Below, one piece after another: positions 45,574 to 56,527 of a stretch of DNA of 56,754 nucleotides. The notes beneath the pieces are model-generated. The model was not told where the DNA came from. It searched no databases and worked only from the letters and a program-made list of their open reading frames with translations. Position 1 is the first letter of the stretch; each line of letters opens with the position of its first letter. This DNA comes from Lobulomyces angularis (taxonomy: Eukaryota > Chytridiomycota > Chytridiomycetes > Lobulomycetales > Lobulomycetaceae): NCBI GenBank assembly GCA_027604685.1, contig JADHYX010000112.1, positions 1 through 56,754 on the forward strand, written 5' to 3'. The position numbers were made by a program, and so were the translations under genes.

Positions 45574-48500
45574 ATGTTCGCATATTCAGACAAGGAAATT
45601 CAGGAACATTTAGCTAATTGCCTTGAATATGGAGTTTGGCGATCTTATTTAACAAATCAAGAATATTTAACAGTAATCAACAATAGCAAGCCATCTGATT
45701 TACTTGAATCGAAAATTAGAATTATGCTTTTTGAAAATCTGTATGAATCCAAATGTTTTCTTAAATTTAAAATTTTTATAAGGGAAAAAAACTTTTTTTC
45801 TCCATCGAAGAATCAGTTTCAACTAAATTCGAGTTTTGATTCCAAAAATATACACAATACTTCTGTTTCTGAAACAGATTTGGATCCGTTGTTGATACCA
45901 ATTGATGATACCTATTCGCTCCTAGAACCTCTAGTTGAAGCAGAAAAGACAAAGCTGGAAGACTTATTTGAGAGTGACAATGAAAATGATAATCTTTTGA
46001 TAACTTCCGCACCAATTCCCAGTACAAGATTGAAGTATTTACAGGTAAGAAAAATTGAGAATGAAAGTTATCATATATTAAGAAGTTCTTAATCGCTTGA
46101 TAATTTTTCAATAGGAATATCTCACTAAAAGTACTGGACAGACTGTAAATAAATTTAAATCTGTAGTAGAGGAACTAAATCCTAATCTTAATAAATGGGT
46201 AATACACAATGCTAATATTTTGAATTTACCTTTTTTTTAACAGACACCACAAGGCCAAGAAGAATTTTTTGATTTGTGCGAAAAGGTTTTAAGCGGCTTA
46301 AAAAACTACAAGGTATCCAAATAGTTCCTGATTGTTCCTATTTTACTAATTTGGTACTCTTATCATAGCCGCACTCTCTCAGCTTTTTAACCAAAGTAAA
46401 AAAAACTGAAGTTAAGGATTATTTTGATATTATAAAAAGACCAATGGATTTGGGCTTGATTTCCAAAAATTTAAAAAATCGGCTTTACAAAGACAAAAAA
46501 GATTTTCAAGCTGATTTGGACTTAATATGGTCAAACTGCATGACATATAGTAAAATATTTTCCCTAAACACATTTAATTTTTCTTAGATCAACATCCTGA
46601 AAATCCTGTAAGACTAGCTGGCTTAGCAATGAGAAAGCGGTCTAATGAGCTTTTAAGAATGATTCCCGATGGGTTTAAAGTAAAAGATGAGGATTCGGAC
46701 AGCGATGATGGTATCAAATTAAATCCGCTTAAGTAAATTTTTAAAAATAATGTATTCAGACACACAAGAAAAAACTTCTAGAAGAGAATCATCAAGAAGA
46801 GATTCTCAAGATTCTACATTTCGTTCTCCATTTCCCGAAGATCTTGTAAAGGAAGATTCCGTTGAAATTAAACTGGAAAAGGATACTGTTATGGAAGATG
46901 TGGCTCCTGAAATTGATGAACAATTTGACAAGGTTGAAGACAATGAATTTTTTTTACAGGAGGTGAAAAATAATGATCTAACATTAAATTTTAGACAAAA
47001 GCTGCAGGTAAGATATTTTTGAAATAGGTGATTTACATGGTAACGTTTTAATAGAAAGCAAGAAGCCAGCAGTTTTCAAAACCTTTTCCAGAAAGAAAAG
47101 CCATTCAAGCCATGCCTGAAGATTTTAAAAAATTCGCAGTTGGAGAGAAAGAGTATTTAAAACGACTGGATTTGAGGAGGAAAGTGTTAATAGATAAAGA
47201 TGGAAACTTTGTAAATCTTGAAAATTCTGAAGAAAACCAAACGATGATTACAGAGGAGAATAATGTTTCCAATTTAATGAATGTGGAAGAAAGTAATTGC
47301 GAGAAAGGAAAAGGGATGAAGGATGTGACGGAAGAAGTTTTAGAATTGAATTTAGAAGAGTTTTTTTTACCTGAATTGTTCAATTTCAGTTTGCCTACAT
47401 TACATGGGAATGGTGAAGGGAAATTCTTTTTTGGAAAAGTAGAACTAGACATTGAAGATTTGTTTAGTTATGAAACTCCGAAAAAATTATTGGATTCCTT
47501 ACCTAGTTTAAGTGATTATCCTGAATTTTTGCCAGATAGAAGTAGTAAATTAAACTACATAATCATGAGTAATTTACATCATTTGAGGAAAGTTAAAGAG
47601 TATAATGCAAGAATATCAGCAAGAGAAGTAATATAATATATGGTTTTATAACAATTGAAACTAGAACTTTTTTAGACAAATTTTCATGAAAGCTGGCTTG
47701 GAATTCCAGCTGAACCAGAAATTGTAAGCTTTCGATGTGATAATTAAATATTTGAAAAAAAAAATTTTTTTTGCAGTATAAGCCAGATTATCAAAAATTT
47801 CGTCCAGAAAGACCAGACTTAAATGACAATAGTGCAGGTGAAATCTTTAGTCAAAACTTGTCAGTCTTGGTATCACATGTTGGGTTTGATGGTGAAAATT
47901 AATAAATTTTCAATTAAACTAATTTTTAATGATTAGCTATATCTGAATGTGCAATGAGTACACTATTAGACGTAGGCACCAAATACATTCAAAATTTAGG
48001 AAAAACTTTCAATTTGTATAAAGAAAAATTGAACTTTTTTATCAACAGTTTCAACCTTTCATCAGAGGACATTTTGCTTTTGGTGTTAAAACAAAATGGC
48101 TTATATGATTTAAGTAAACTAGAATATTACATTCGTGCTGATTGCTTGCTTTACGGACAAAAATTGAAAGATTTAGCGTAAGCGTTAAACGATAACAAAA
48201 TCTTCTAATAGGTTTAGTATGAAATTGAGTTCGGCATACCTTGATAATTGGTCACCGACAGATGACGAAGACCTTAGGTTAGAAGACTACAGTGAACAAG
48301 TTATAAGGTGAATTTTTCGATTTTTTGTAATAAATTTTAATAATTTAGTGGTTCATTATTTGAAGAATTAGATATCGATATTCTTGGCATGAAGGACATG
48401 GGATTAGATTTTTTAAGTGTATTTATATGAATTTATTTAAATTTTGATAAATCTTCTTAGATTCCTACTGAACTTTGGAATAAAAAGGCTGAAAAACCAA

Positions 48501-49214
48501 TCAAAGGGAGATTAAAGAGGAAGATTGTTGAAGTGTAAGAATTTTTGTAAAATGAAATAATATTTTAAATGCATAATTTTAGTCAGAACGATCCAATTTT
48601 AGAATCAACGGTAAATAAGCTCACCCCACCGGAAAAGTGGCCAGAAATAGATCCTTCGCAGCAAATAGGGTTGCTGAAAAATTTATACCAAAAAATTGTT
48701 TCCAATAACGAATTAGCGAAAGAGGTAAAAAAGATAGAAAATTGCTGATAAATTTTTTATTAAGGACGAATTCAAAACGCTGACCATGGCAAAACGAAAT
48801 TTAATAAAAGTTGCGACCCAAGGTAGAAAAAGAGCCTTACAGAAAGAGGAAATAGAGCAAGCAAAGAAGAAAAAAAGGTTTATAATTGAACAACAAAAAC
48901 TGTTGCAACAACAAGAAGCTAAAGAACTATTACTACAGCAGCAACAACTGCAAAGAGAACAACTGCTATTGCAGCCTCCTAATATGCGAGGTTTTGCACC
49001 TAATGGTTCAACGGATTCACTACTTTTTAACAACCCTGTACCAGCAGGCACAAGCGCAAAAGACGCAAAAGCCTTAGAAAAAGAATTGAGAAAAGCAGAA
49101 AATAGAAAAAAGAAGGAGCAAAGGGAAGAAAAGAAGAAACTTAAACTTTTAGCGAAATTGAAAAATAGTAACCAAAATAATGATGGTGGAACCGGAGGTA
49201 TTTCACAAAAGTAA
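45574..49214 (+). CDS. SPT7: Spt7-like SAGA subunit (bromodomain + histone fold)
   Basis: Exons 45574-46044, 46115-46198, 46244-46312, 46369-46549, 46588-46710, 46760-47007, 47055-47627, 47676-47723, 47777-47837, 47937-48177, 48212-48307, 48349-48418, 48461-48534, 48583-48724, 48765-49214; 976 residues, all phases consistent. Bromodomain at about 210-285 ('YFDIIKRPMDLGLISKNLK', 'FQADLDLIWSNCMTYNQHP'). An acidic linker and long middle region follow, then a histone fold at about 620-700 ('AISECAMSTLLDVGTKYIQN', 'EDILLLVLKQ'). The C-terminus is Gln/Lys-rich and coiled. This order is that of Spt7, a scaffold subunit of the SAGA histone acetyltransferase complex whose histone fold pairs with Taf10. 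The Asn equivalent of the bromodomain acetyl-lysine contact ('TYN') is present. Confidence 0.93.
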
Positions 49215-49431
49215 AAACTTTATTATATAGATGGTCGAGTTCTTGTTAGAAGTGATTAGCGCGTTAGGTTATTAAAAATTCATTTTTTTTCCAACATAGA
49301 GTAATTTTTATATAAATTTGTAATATAGTTAATTAATGAGTTGTTCTCTATATATTCAAAATAATTGATGCCAAAAATTTTGCATTAAAGCTTTAAAAAA
49401 CACCTAATAATGTAAATGAATAAATAGTGCT

Positions 49432-49451
49432 GGGCATTATCTTTTTGAACA
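49432..49451 (+). repeat. Left terminal inverted repeat, Fanzor copy 2
   Basis: GGGCATTATCTTTTTGAACA. It matches the reverse complement of 51664-51683 at 19 of 20 positions, and the left end of copy 3 (56528-56547). Confidence 0.85.
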
Positions 49452-50644
49452 TAAAAAATTGTTCTCAAAATAGTGATCACCAAAAAAAAATGAGCGTTTA
49501 GATAACTTGTAATTGTAGTTCTCAATATCACAAGGGTGAACGTTAAGATAAATTTAATTGTAATTGTAAATTGTAAAAAAAAACTACAAATATAGAAAAA
49601 AATTTTTTTTTTTTGCTTTAACAAAATGGAAAAACATTCTTGTAATAAAACAAAATTTGCTAATGTATTTACAGGAACATCTGATCAATATGAAAAAATG
49701 GAAAATTTAATTTATAATTCGAATCGATTAACTATTTATACAACTCATTTTTTTAAATATTTTATGTTAAACTACCTTGACAGCAATAAATGGAGTATGA
49801 TTATAGATTTTTTTGTTATAATAAACAAATTTTTAAATTGCCGTGTAAAAACAATAAAAACTAGTTCAGAAGCAACTGCTATTATTAACCACTTATTGAA
49901 TGAATATATTGAAAAATATAAAACTAAATTTGGTTATCAACAAGAAAATGCTAAACACATTGATCAAGTTGCTCTTTACCAAGCTGCAAAAATATTTAAT
50001 AATTACGCTGTTAACAATCAAGAACATTTTATTCCAAAATTGAAAACATATGTTTCAACATTGATAATCAAAAAACAATTAGATTTAAAACCAGAAAATA
50101 TGTTAAAAAAAGAATGGATAAAGCAACTTCAAATTAGAAATTGGTTAGTACAGAAAAATATCTTGGAAATTAAAGTGATAATTCACAATTAAACGAATAC
50201 GAAATTCAAATCGATAATTTAATTAAGTATTTTACCTACTATTATTGAAAAAAATTCTACTCCATATGACATTTGCATCACAAAAAAATATTTTATTATA
50301 AACTAGGTTTACTTTATCAACAATATGGATTACAACCATTTGATGTTTTTCCATTATCTACTTCCACAGTGCCAAGACATATTCGATTTGACACTAGTAT
50401 TTTAATTAAAGCCGTATTGGGACTAGGTAGCAAACTTACAAAAGGAACTTTAAATGTAGAAGATAATCTGGAAGATATTTGGAGTCAATTATTTAATTTA
50501 AAAAAGAAACCATTTAAATCAAGAAGTGGAATGGTTTTTTTGTTTCAATTGAAACAGATGGAGTATCAATCACAGTTCGTTTAGAGGACACCAAAAACCA
50601 TAATAAAAAAAGGAATAGGAAAGGAAAAAAAATAAAAAAATTGG

Positions 50645-50693
50645 ATATGTAGAAATTGATAAAAAAAAACCACAGCAGAAAATAAAAAATAAA
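50645..50693 (+). repeat. Source arm of inverted duplication inside Fanzor copy 2
   Basis: This 49-bp segment recurs inverted at 51082-51130 with 48 of 49 matches. It belongs here in the Lys-rich stretch before RuvC-I, as judged from copy 1. Confidence 0.85.
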
Positions 50694-51081
50694 AAAATTA
50701 AAACATCAGAATATTTTCAAGATAATGTTATAAAAGAAAATCGTGTTTATATCGATCCAAACAAAAGGGATTTATCATATAGTTAAAACAATCAAACAAA
50801 TTTACTAAACGTTAATTTTTATAGGATCAAATGGTGAAAAACTTAGGTAAACTCAAATGTAGAGAAGACATGAGAGTAGATCTAAAAATATAGAAGAAAG
50901 TTGGAAGATGAAAATAAAAACTTGCCAAAACAAAATGTTTATGGAAAAAATGGTGAAAGAAATTATAATCTACCAATACCGTCGCGAAAGTTACTAGATC
51001 AGATGCATTTGATATTTATTTAAAAGAATATTTTGATCATTTTAATCAGTTGGAAAAACATTACAAAAACTCGCTTCTGAA

Positions 51082-51130
51082 TTTATTTTTTATTTTCTGC
51101 TGCGGTTTTTTTTTATCAATTTCTACATAT
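51082..51130 (-). repeat. Inverted duplicate inserted in Fanzor copy 2
   Basis: Reverse complement of 50645-50693. At the equivalent place copy 1 reads straight through 'LHYQLPSYRKLKLNAYF' (about 19020-19065), so the inverted segment is an insertion or replacement that interrupts the frame. Confidence 0.8.
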
Positions 51131-51616
51131 GCAATTTTAGAAAATTGAAATTAAATGCTTTTATAAAACACTCAAAATTCAGAGAGTAAATTTATAAAAA
51201 AATTTAAAGAAACGTTTGGAGATAGTGAGAATACAACAGTATTAGTTGGAGATTGGTCAAGAAGTGCAATGAAATATCAAGTTCCAACGAAAGGAAAAGG
51301 ATTTCGAGACATGTTTAGAAAAGTTGGCTATCAGGTGTGTTTGGTGAATGAATTTTTAACTTCCTCTATTGAAGTGGTTGTGAAAATAGATCGTTGGAAA
51401 CTTTTAAACAAAGAAAACATCCAAATCCAAGTAAAAAGGATAAAGAAATTAAAGTTCATGGATTGCTCTGTTGTAACAACGAAAATTGTGAGCAAATGGT
51501 GCGCATTTACATAAAAGACTATCGAATAGGGATGATGTCGCAACTTTAAACCTGAAAGATATAATTGAGAGTAAATTATTAAATGGAAATAGACCAGTTT
51601 ATTTAAGTAGATAAAA

Positions 51617-51658
51617 AATTTTTTCCTAAACAGTTTTCGCTATTTTTTTTATTGGTGC
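51617..51658 (+). ncRNA. Candidate Fanzor guide-RNA scaffold (copy 2)
   Basis: Lies between the protein's TAA (51611) and the right terminal repeat (51664). It shares with 19516-19562 the block TTTTTTCC.AAA.AGTTTTCGCTATT...TTATTGGTG. The hairpin AACAG-TTTTCG-CTATT (51628-51643) has one mismatch. Placement between ORF and right end matches TnpB/Fanzor guide RNAs; transcription is not shown. Confidence 0.4.
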
Positions 51659-51663
51659 TTGGG

Positions 51664-51683
51664 TGTTCAAAAAGATAATGCTC
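51664..51683 (-). repeat. Right terminal inverted repeat, Fanzor copy 2
   Basis: TGTTCAAAAAGATAATGCTC, inverse of the left repeat at 49432-49451 with one mismatch. It marks the right boundary of the element. Confidence 0.85.
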
Positions 51684-51874
51684 TCGCACTAGTGTCTGCA
51701 GCAATTTAATTTAAATGTCGGAGTTCCAAAAAATTCAAAAATTGTGATCATTTTAAAATCAACAATATTTGAACAGAAAGAAGTATTACTTACAACTTTA
51801 TAATTCACATTTAATTATTTTATTTTATATTTTTAAGGATTAAAAAAAAAAGGATTGTATTATTTTTTTTTGGA

Positions 51875-54433
51875 ATGATCCCCTGTTCCATATTTTATAA
51901 TTATGAAAAATTTCCTATACCAGCCAATGTTTCTGTGCCAAACTTTATTGAGAAACTTAGTATAATTTGTGGTGGATATACCAATATAAAGGTAGTGAAA
52001 GTTTAAGTTATTGCAGTTAAAAGCAACATTTTGATGTTTTATTATCAACTTATCTGTGTTATTTATGTGTAGTCAATCAACGCATTTGGAAAATCAAATA
52101 GTATCACCAAAGAAAACTATGAAGTTTTGTCGAATTTTGGTGTGATCTTTCACTTTTTAGATGGTAATGCGAAAAAGAAAAACGCGGTTTATGATAAAGT
52201 AGTTAACCTTTTACAATACTTTAAGGTAAAAAATAATTATAATTTAAATTTTAAGTTGGTATTTAAAATTTTAAAGATTTAATTTTTTATTTTTATATTT
52301 TCTTCGCAGTCACCGCTATTTATAGTATTTATCACTGAAATGGAAATTGTTGAAAAGCTATCAAATTTACTGGTTAAGAATCATTATAATTTTTTAGTTT
52401 TTTACAAAAATGATTCAGAAATTCCACAAGGTATTAAAAATCTTTAGTTTTATTAAACATATATTTCCAATTTAGCGCTACTAAAATCGCCAGGTGAATT
52501 TTTTTATTGGCAGACTTTCATATGTATTCCCCAAAGGAATTTGGGACCGCGTTTTCATATTTCATCAGTAAGCTACCCAGTTTCAAGTATTGATCAAGTA
52601 TCTAAGCCAAAAGAACATAACCTTCAACTATGCGCACCAGGGGTTTCCAGTGTCAACATAAAAGATAAAACTCACCCCATAAATCAAGATTCAATGGAAA
52701 TTTGTTGTTTGGCACGAAATTTGCATCAGTTCATACCGCTTATCAAATTGATACAAAATTTTGGAGAAAATTTTGATTTAATAAAACATTTAGGTTTTAC
52801 CATCGGAAAATCTTTTGGTTACGAAATATTTGATAACTATGTTGCTGCTGCTTTAAAAGAAAATTTAATTGGAGTTGAGTATTTTAATTCTTTTCACAGA
52901 ATTTTTATAAAAAAAGATAGAGTCAATTTGAAAGTAAACTCTGAAAATATTCCAGTAGCAACTAAGCAAACTAAGTTTCTTAGCACTGCTCAATTTAAAT
53001 CTTGTGGTTGTCTAACAGCTAATGGATCTTTAGATTCAGATAATTTAAATGTGAGCCTAACTTTTTCCGATTTGTCGAAAACTGATTTAACAAAAACTCA
53101 ATTATGTCAAGAGAATAATAATGTTAATAGAACAGACCATAATGTATTGACAACTAAAAATTCCAATTTTTCATCAAATTTTATTCCAAGTTCAGGCAAT
53201 ATAAATCAAATAAAAATTTTAAAATCTGAAAAAGAATCAAAAATTAACGAATTAAAAAATAAAATAAAGTTTGATGTCCAATCACCTTCGTCTTTTGACA
53301 AAACTAATTTGCAAAAATATAAGGAATCTGCTCAAGAAAAAATAAATACCTTTTTACCATTAATAAATTTAGTAGCGGATCACGGCCCAACAATGAGTAG
53401 GATTGGAAGTCAAGCATATGGATTACATAAAAAGTTTGGATTTTTGAGATTAAGACATTATGTGGAAGCAGCTGAAGAATTAAAAATATTGACTATAGAT
53501 AAATCTCAAACTGACTGGTAAATTAATTTGTTTTTTTTTTTTTTTTCAAAAAAGAATAAATATTTATCTTGTTGATCAGGTTCGTTTATGTTACGTCTTT
53601 AAACGAAAAACCCAACTTTAGTACATTGGTTGCTTTTTTAAAGAATCACCGAGATAAAGCGTTAAGAAGTAATTCAGTATTAAAAATATTAAAAAATGAA
53701 TATATGAAGTCAGGAATTATTAGATGGGCTGATTATCTAAATGCAGCTGAAAAATCAGATATTATCAAGTTTTTATTTAAACAAAAAAACAGAGAAAAGA
53801 TTTTTATTGCTGGTTCTGGCGTTGATAAGGAAGAAACATCAGTAAGAAAAAACTTACTTTCATGCAAAAACGAAATTTCTTGTCATAAAATAGACATGTA
53901 TGGTTCAGGTGGTAGGCTAAGTTTTAAGGATGATAAAAAAATTGGTCTTATTGACGAAGAAGTCTTTTACTTTGGTTTGGTTGCATTATTAAATTTTAAT
54001 AAAAAAAAATTTAGAGTATTCAAAAAGTCTTGGATTGAAAATGAAGTAAGTTTATGTACGAAACCAAAAATTAACTATTTTCTAGTTAAAAATTATAGAA
54101 AATTATAAGAAAATTGCTCATTTCGATGAATTATTCAAACATGCAATAGAAATAGGATTATTAGAAAAAATTTTTGAACTTTTTCAGTTCGAAGACAGTT
54201 TTGTTCTAAGCAAAAACTATGAGCAAATTTTAAGCGGGGAAAATATTTGTTTAAAAAAAATCTTAAAAATTTGTAAAGAGCAACACGTTAGTGTTATTCC
54301 AGATGCACTTTTAAAAGAATTTGAAAAGGATTCCTTAGCTGAGGAACCTTTTTTTATTTCTAAAAGCTGCTGCGGTTATAAAACTCCAAATTTAGCCGTT
54401 ACTGGCGACATAAGTAAAGAAAAATGGTTTTAG
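51875..54433 (+). CDS. MARF1/limkain-b1-like NYN-LOTUS protein, putative pseudo-nuclease
   Basis: Exons 51875-51991, 52073-52225, 52310-52430, 52476-53517, 53580-54045, 54086-54433; 748 residues. An N-terminal NYN (PIN-like) domain of about 5-150 aligns with limkain-b1: 'IFYNYEKFPIP', 'NAVYDKVVNLLQYF', 'FIVFITEMEIVEKLSNLL', 'LVFYKNDSEIPQALLKSPGE'. Three or four OST-HTH/LOTUS domains follow, near 203-278 ('FIPLIKLIQNFGENFDLIKH'), 415-495 ('RIGSQAYGLHKKFGFLRLRH'), 487-545 and 605-680. MARF1 proteins cleave or destabilise specific mRNAs, with LOTUS domains binding RNA. Here 'FYNYEK' replaces the canonical '(W/Y)DxEN' and 'ITEME' replaces '(S)TD.(N/D)F', so two acidic metal ligands look lost. A non-cleaving RNA-binding role is inferred. 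Confidence 0.88.
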
Positions 54434-54732
54434 GTTAAGTTTTTTTTTTTTTTGAATATTTTGGAGGTTTAAATCTACTAGTATTTTTCATGAAGATATT
54501 TGTTATACTTTATATTTTTTTCGCAATCAGATTACTATTCCTTGTCACCTCTACATTAAGATTTGAGTGAATAATAAAATTTTCTATTTAAAAAAATTTT
54601 TTTTTTCCTAATAACTATATCTAATTTCTAAACAGTGCTTTTAAATGAAAGTGGTATTAGTGCGGTGCTATTAAAATACATTTACAAAAATCTATTTTTT
54701 TTATTTCCAGTAAAAAAAAAAAAAAAATTCAA
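54434..54732. other. Intergenic between convergent genes
   Basis: AT-rich 3' flanks of the NYN-LOTUS gene (+) and F-box paralogue 2 (-). Nothing else seen. Confidence 0.6.
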
Positions 54733-56448
54733 TTAAATATGATTAATATTAAATAATTCTAAAACAGTTCGTAGGTCATCCCTCTTCTCAAATTCGTAGT
54801 CATAAACAAAAAAATGCTTTAATTTTTTCATTTCAGTTAAAAAATTTTTTAGATCCGGTACAGTGATTAACTTTAAAACATGGTCATGATTATTTGCTGC
54901 ATCATAAAAAACGTGAATATCAAAGTATTCCAAATTTTTAAGATATTCTCCAATTAAAGTCAATTTTTCTGGAGTTAACGACATATCTATGAGCCCCAGT
55001 CTAAAAGCCGTCATATTTCCTGCGGTGAACTTGAAGTATTTTAACAGCCCATGTTCCCAAGTAGTGCGATAAAACTCTTTATCCGATGTATCGATCCACC
55101 CTTCCATTTTCTTTAATTTAATGTTATTTTGTAAAAGAGCATCAAAAATTTCATTAGAGAAGTGACCAATCTTAAAAACTTGTAGATTAGGTGTTTCTTT
55201 GAAAAATATAGCAGGTACGCAACCAAAAAAATTAGTAGTTATATCATACTGCACTAAATTCAAGACTGTTAGATTTTTTAATTGACCACTAACTGCCACG
55301 CAAAAGTCAGAGGTGATATCATCCACCATCAAATACTGTAGTGAAGGCATAGGATAGTGTTTAAAAAGTAAGCTGATATCTCTATCAAGAGCGAAAAAAG
55401 AGAATTTAGGTAGTTTCGAGAATGCGTTTTTTAAAATAGTTTCCTTTTCTAAAGTCTTTTGTTTCCAGGAATAATAAATACTATTAATATCCAAGCTGGT
55501 TAATTGCGGGCAACTTTCGAAAATAAAACTTAGGTCATCCAGATTAAATTCAACTCTTTCTCTCTCCGCAACTGTGAAACCCAAACTTTTTAAATTTTTA
55601 CAAAATGGAAGTATACACTTAATTAACTTTCGAACTATGCTTTTGTACAGGGGTAGCGTATTTTTAAATTCACTATAAAAGCTTAAATCAACAATATTGG
55701 GTGCAAACCAATAATCATGTGTCTCTCGATATTTCTTGTTCAATTCTAATCCATTAACTAAACTATTTAGCTTTTTTAAGTCATCATGTTGAGTACGAAG
55801 CTGACTCCAAAGTATTGGTAAGGCGCTGTAGGACCATTTTCTATTCACTAGAGCTACTTTTAATAGTGAATAATTTGAAGTAACTCTAGAGTAATGTAGC
55901 TTTTCCCCGATTATGGAAAAAATTACACACAAAATTTCTTGCGGTAAATGATTGACCAATATCCTTAATTTACTTTCTGGTTTAAAAAATTTTTCACTTT
56001 TGCTGCTTTTAACGACACTTTCAACACTTCCACAACATTTAGCTGGAGCCAAATCTGGGTAAACTGTAATTTTCATTTCATTTATTTTGTGTAGAGTGGA
56101 ATGGATATCGGTACAAGCAAAAGGTTTTATTTCCTTGATTTTATCGATATAATTTGCATTACTTTTTTCTAATTGAGTATTTAAAAGGATGGAATTGTTA
56201 AAATAATTTTCACATTTGCATAAAAAAACAAAAAATATTTGTTTGACTTGTTCTTCAATAAATTGTTCACTATTTGAATCTAAACATTGTATTTCTTCAT
56301 CCAGTTGGTCAGCAAGCTTTAAAATTTTTAAACAAGTTTTCTTCAATTGAGGATTAAACTCAGTTGAAATTGCAGCTTCATCCATTGCAAGATAAACTAT
56401 GCTATTTAGAAGGTTTGCTGCTTCAACAGAGAACTCTACAGTTATCAT
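54733..56448 (-). CDS. F-box protein with leucine-rich C-terminal region (paralogue 2)
   Basis: A single exon of 571 residues. The N-terminal helical region ends in an F-box-like segment at about 165-215 ('LPQEILCVIFSIIGEK', then 'ALVNRKWSYSALPILWSQL'). Leu-rich repeats follow to the end ('LTSLDINSIYYSW', 'LQYLMVDDITSDF', 'LTVLNLVQYDI', 'LEYFDIHVFYD'). It shares 'QHDDLKKLNSLVNGLELNKK', 'WFAPNIVDLSF' and 'AERERVEFNLDDLSFIFE' with paralogue 1 at 31275-33008. Probable SCF substrate adaptor (inference from family). The left end of Fanzor copy 3 begins 80 bp upstream of its ATG, so the element occupies its promoter region. Confidence 0.86.
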   Translation of the reverse strand: MITVEFSVEAANLLNSIVYLAMDEAAISTEFNPQLKKTCLKILKLADQLDEEIQCLDSNSEQFIEEQVKQIFFVFLCKCENYFNNSILLNTQLEKSNANYIDKIKEIKPFACTDIHSTLHKINEMKITVYPDLAPAKCCGSVESVVKSSKSEKFFKPESKLRILVNHLPQEILCVIFSIIGEKLHYSRVTSNYSLLKVALVNRKWSYSALPILWSQLRTQHDDLKKLNSLVNGLELNKKYRETHDYWFAPNIVDLSFYSEFKNTLPLYKSIVRKLIKCILPFCKNLKSLGFTVAERERVEFNLDDLSFIFESCPQLTSLDINSIYYSWKQKTLEKETILKNAFSKLPKFSFFALDRDISLLFKHYPMPSLQYLMVDDITSDFCVAVSGQLKNLTVLNLVQYDITTNFFGCVPAIFFKETPNLQVFKIGHFSNEIFDALLQNNIKLKKMEGWIDTSDKEFYRTTWEHGLLKYFKFTAGNMTAFRLGLIDMSLTPEKLTLIGEYLKNLEYFDIHVFYDAANNHDHVLKLITVPDLKNFLTEMKKLKHFFVYDYEFEKRDDLRTVLELFNINHI

Positions 56449-56527
56449 TTTTTGAATTTGGTAGTTTCAAGTGAAAAGCCATAAATAGTTCCAACTGATC
56501 CATCTTATTAATTGTTACACAATGAAT

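Larger units (their letters stand above)
49626..51613 (+). pseudogene. Fanzor (eukaryotic TnpB) protein, copy 2, broken
   Basis: The first 188 codons (49626-50192) are intact; after that frame slips and stops accumulate. Blocks in order: N-terminal 'EKHSCNKTKFANVFTGTSDQ'; 'LQPFDVFPLSTSTVPRHIRF'; 'IWSQLFNLKKKPFKSRSGMV'; 'SIETDGVSITVRLED' (after a slip near 50540); RuvC-I 'VYIDPNKRDLSY' (Asp codon 50754); 'RRHESRSKNIEES'; 'VGDWSRSAMKYQVPTKGKGF'; RuvC-II 'CLVNEFLTSS'; 'KVHGLLCCNNENCEQM', a likely zinc-binding Cys pair; and RuvC-III 'NRDDVATLNLKDI', ending 'NGNRPVYLSR' and TAA at 51611. The RNA-guided nuclease assignment follows from motif order. The middle is further damaged by an inverted 49-bp duplication (51082-51130). 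Confidence 0.85.
49425..51691 (+). mobile_element. Fanzor-encoding transposon, copy 2
   Basis: Bounded by terminal inverted repeats: left 49432-49451 (GGGCATTATCTTTTTGAACA) and right 51664-51683 (TGTTCAAAAAGATAATGCTC), 19 of 20 complementary. A shared TAGTGC hexamer just outside each (49425-49430; inverted at 51686-51691) extends the match with one indel. Total about 2.27 kb. The 'TAGTGC.GGGCATTAT' terminus is hAT-like in style (inference). Eight-base flanks (TGAATAAA versus GTGTCTGC) do not match, so no target-site duplication is visible. It lies between the Spt7 and NYN-LOTUS genes and carries only the Fanzor frame; no transposase is seen. Confidence 0.8.

Noticed and set aside
48713..49051. 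Cys/Ser-rich minus frame
   Set aside because: Antisense of the Gln/Lys-rich Spt7 tail; Cys and Ser arise from reversed CAG/CAA repeats.
49425..51691. Target-site duplication flanking Fanzor copy 2
   Set aside because: The eight bases on each side (TGAATAAA and GTGTCTGC) do not match, so none is claimed.
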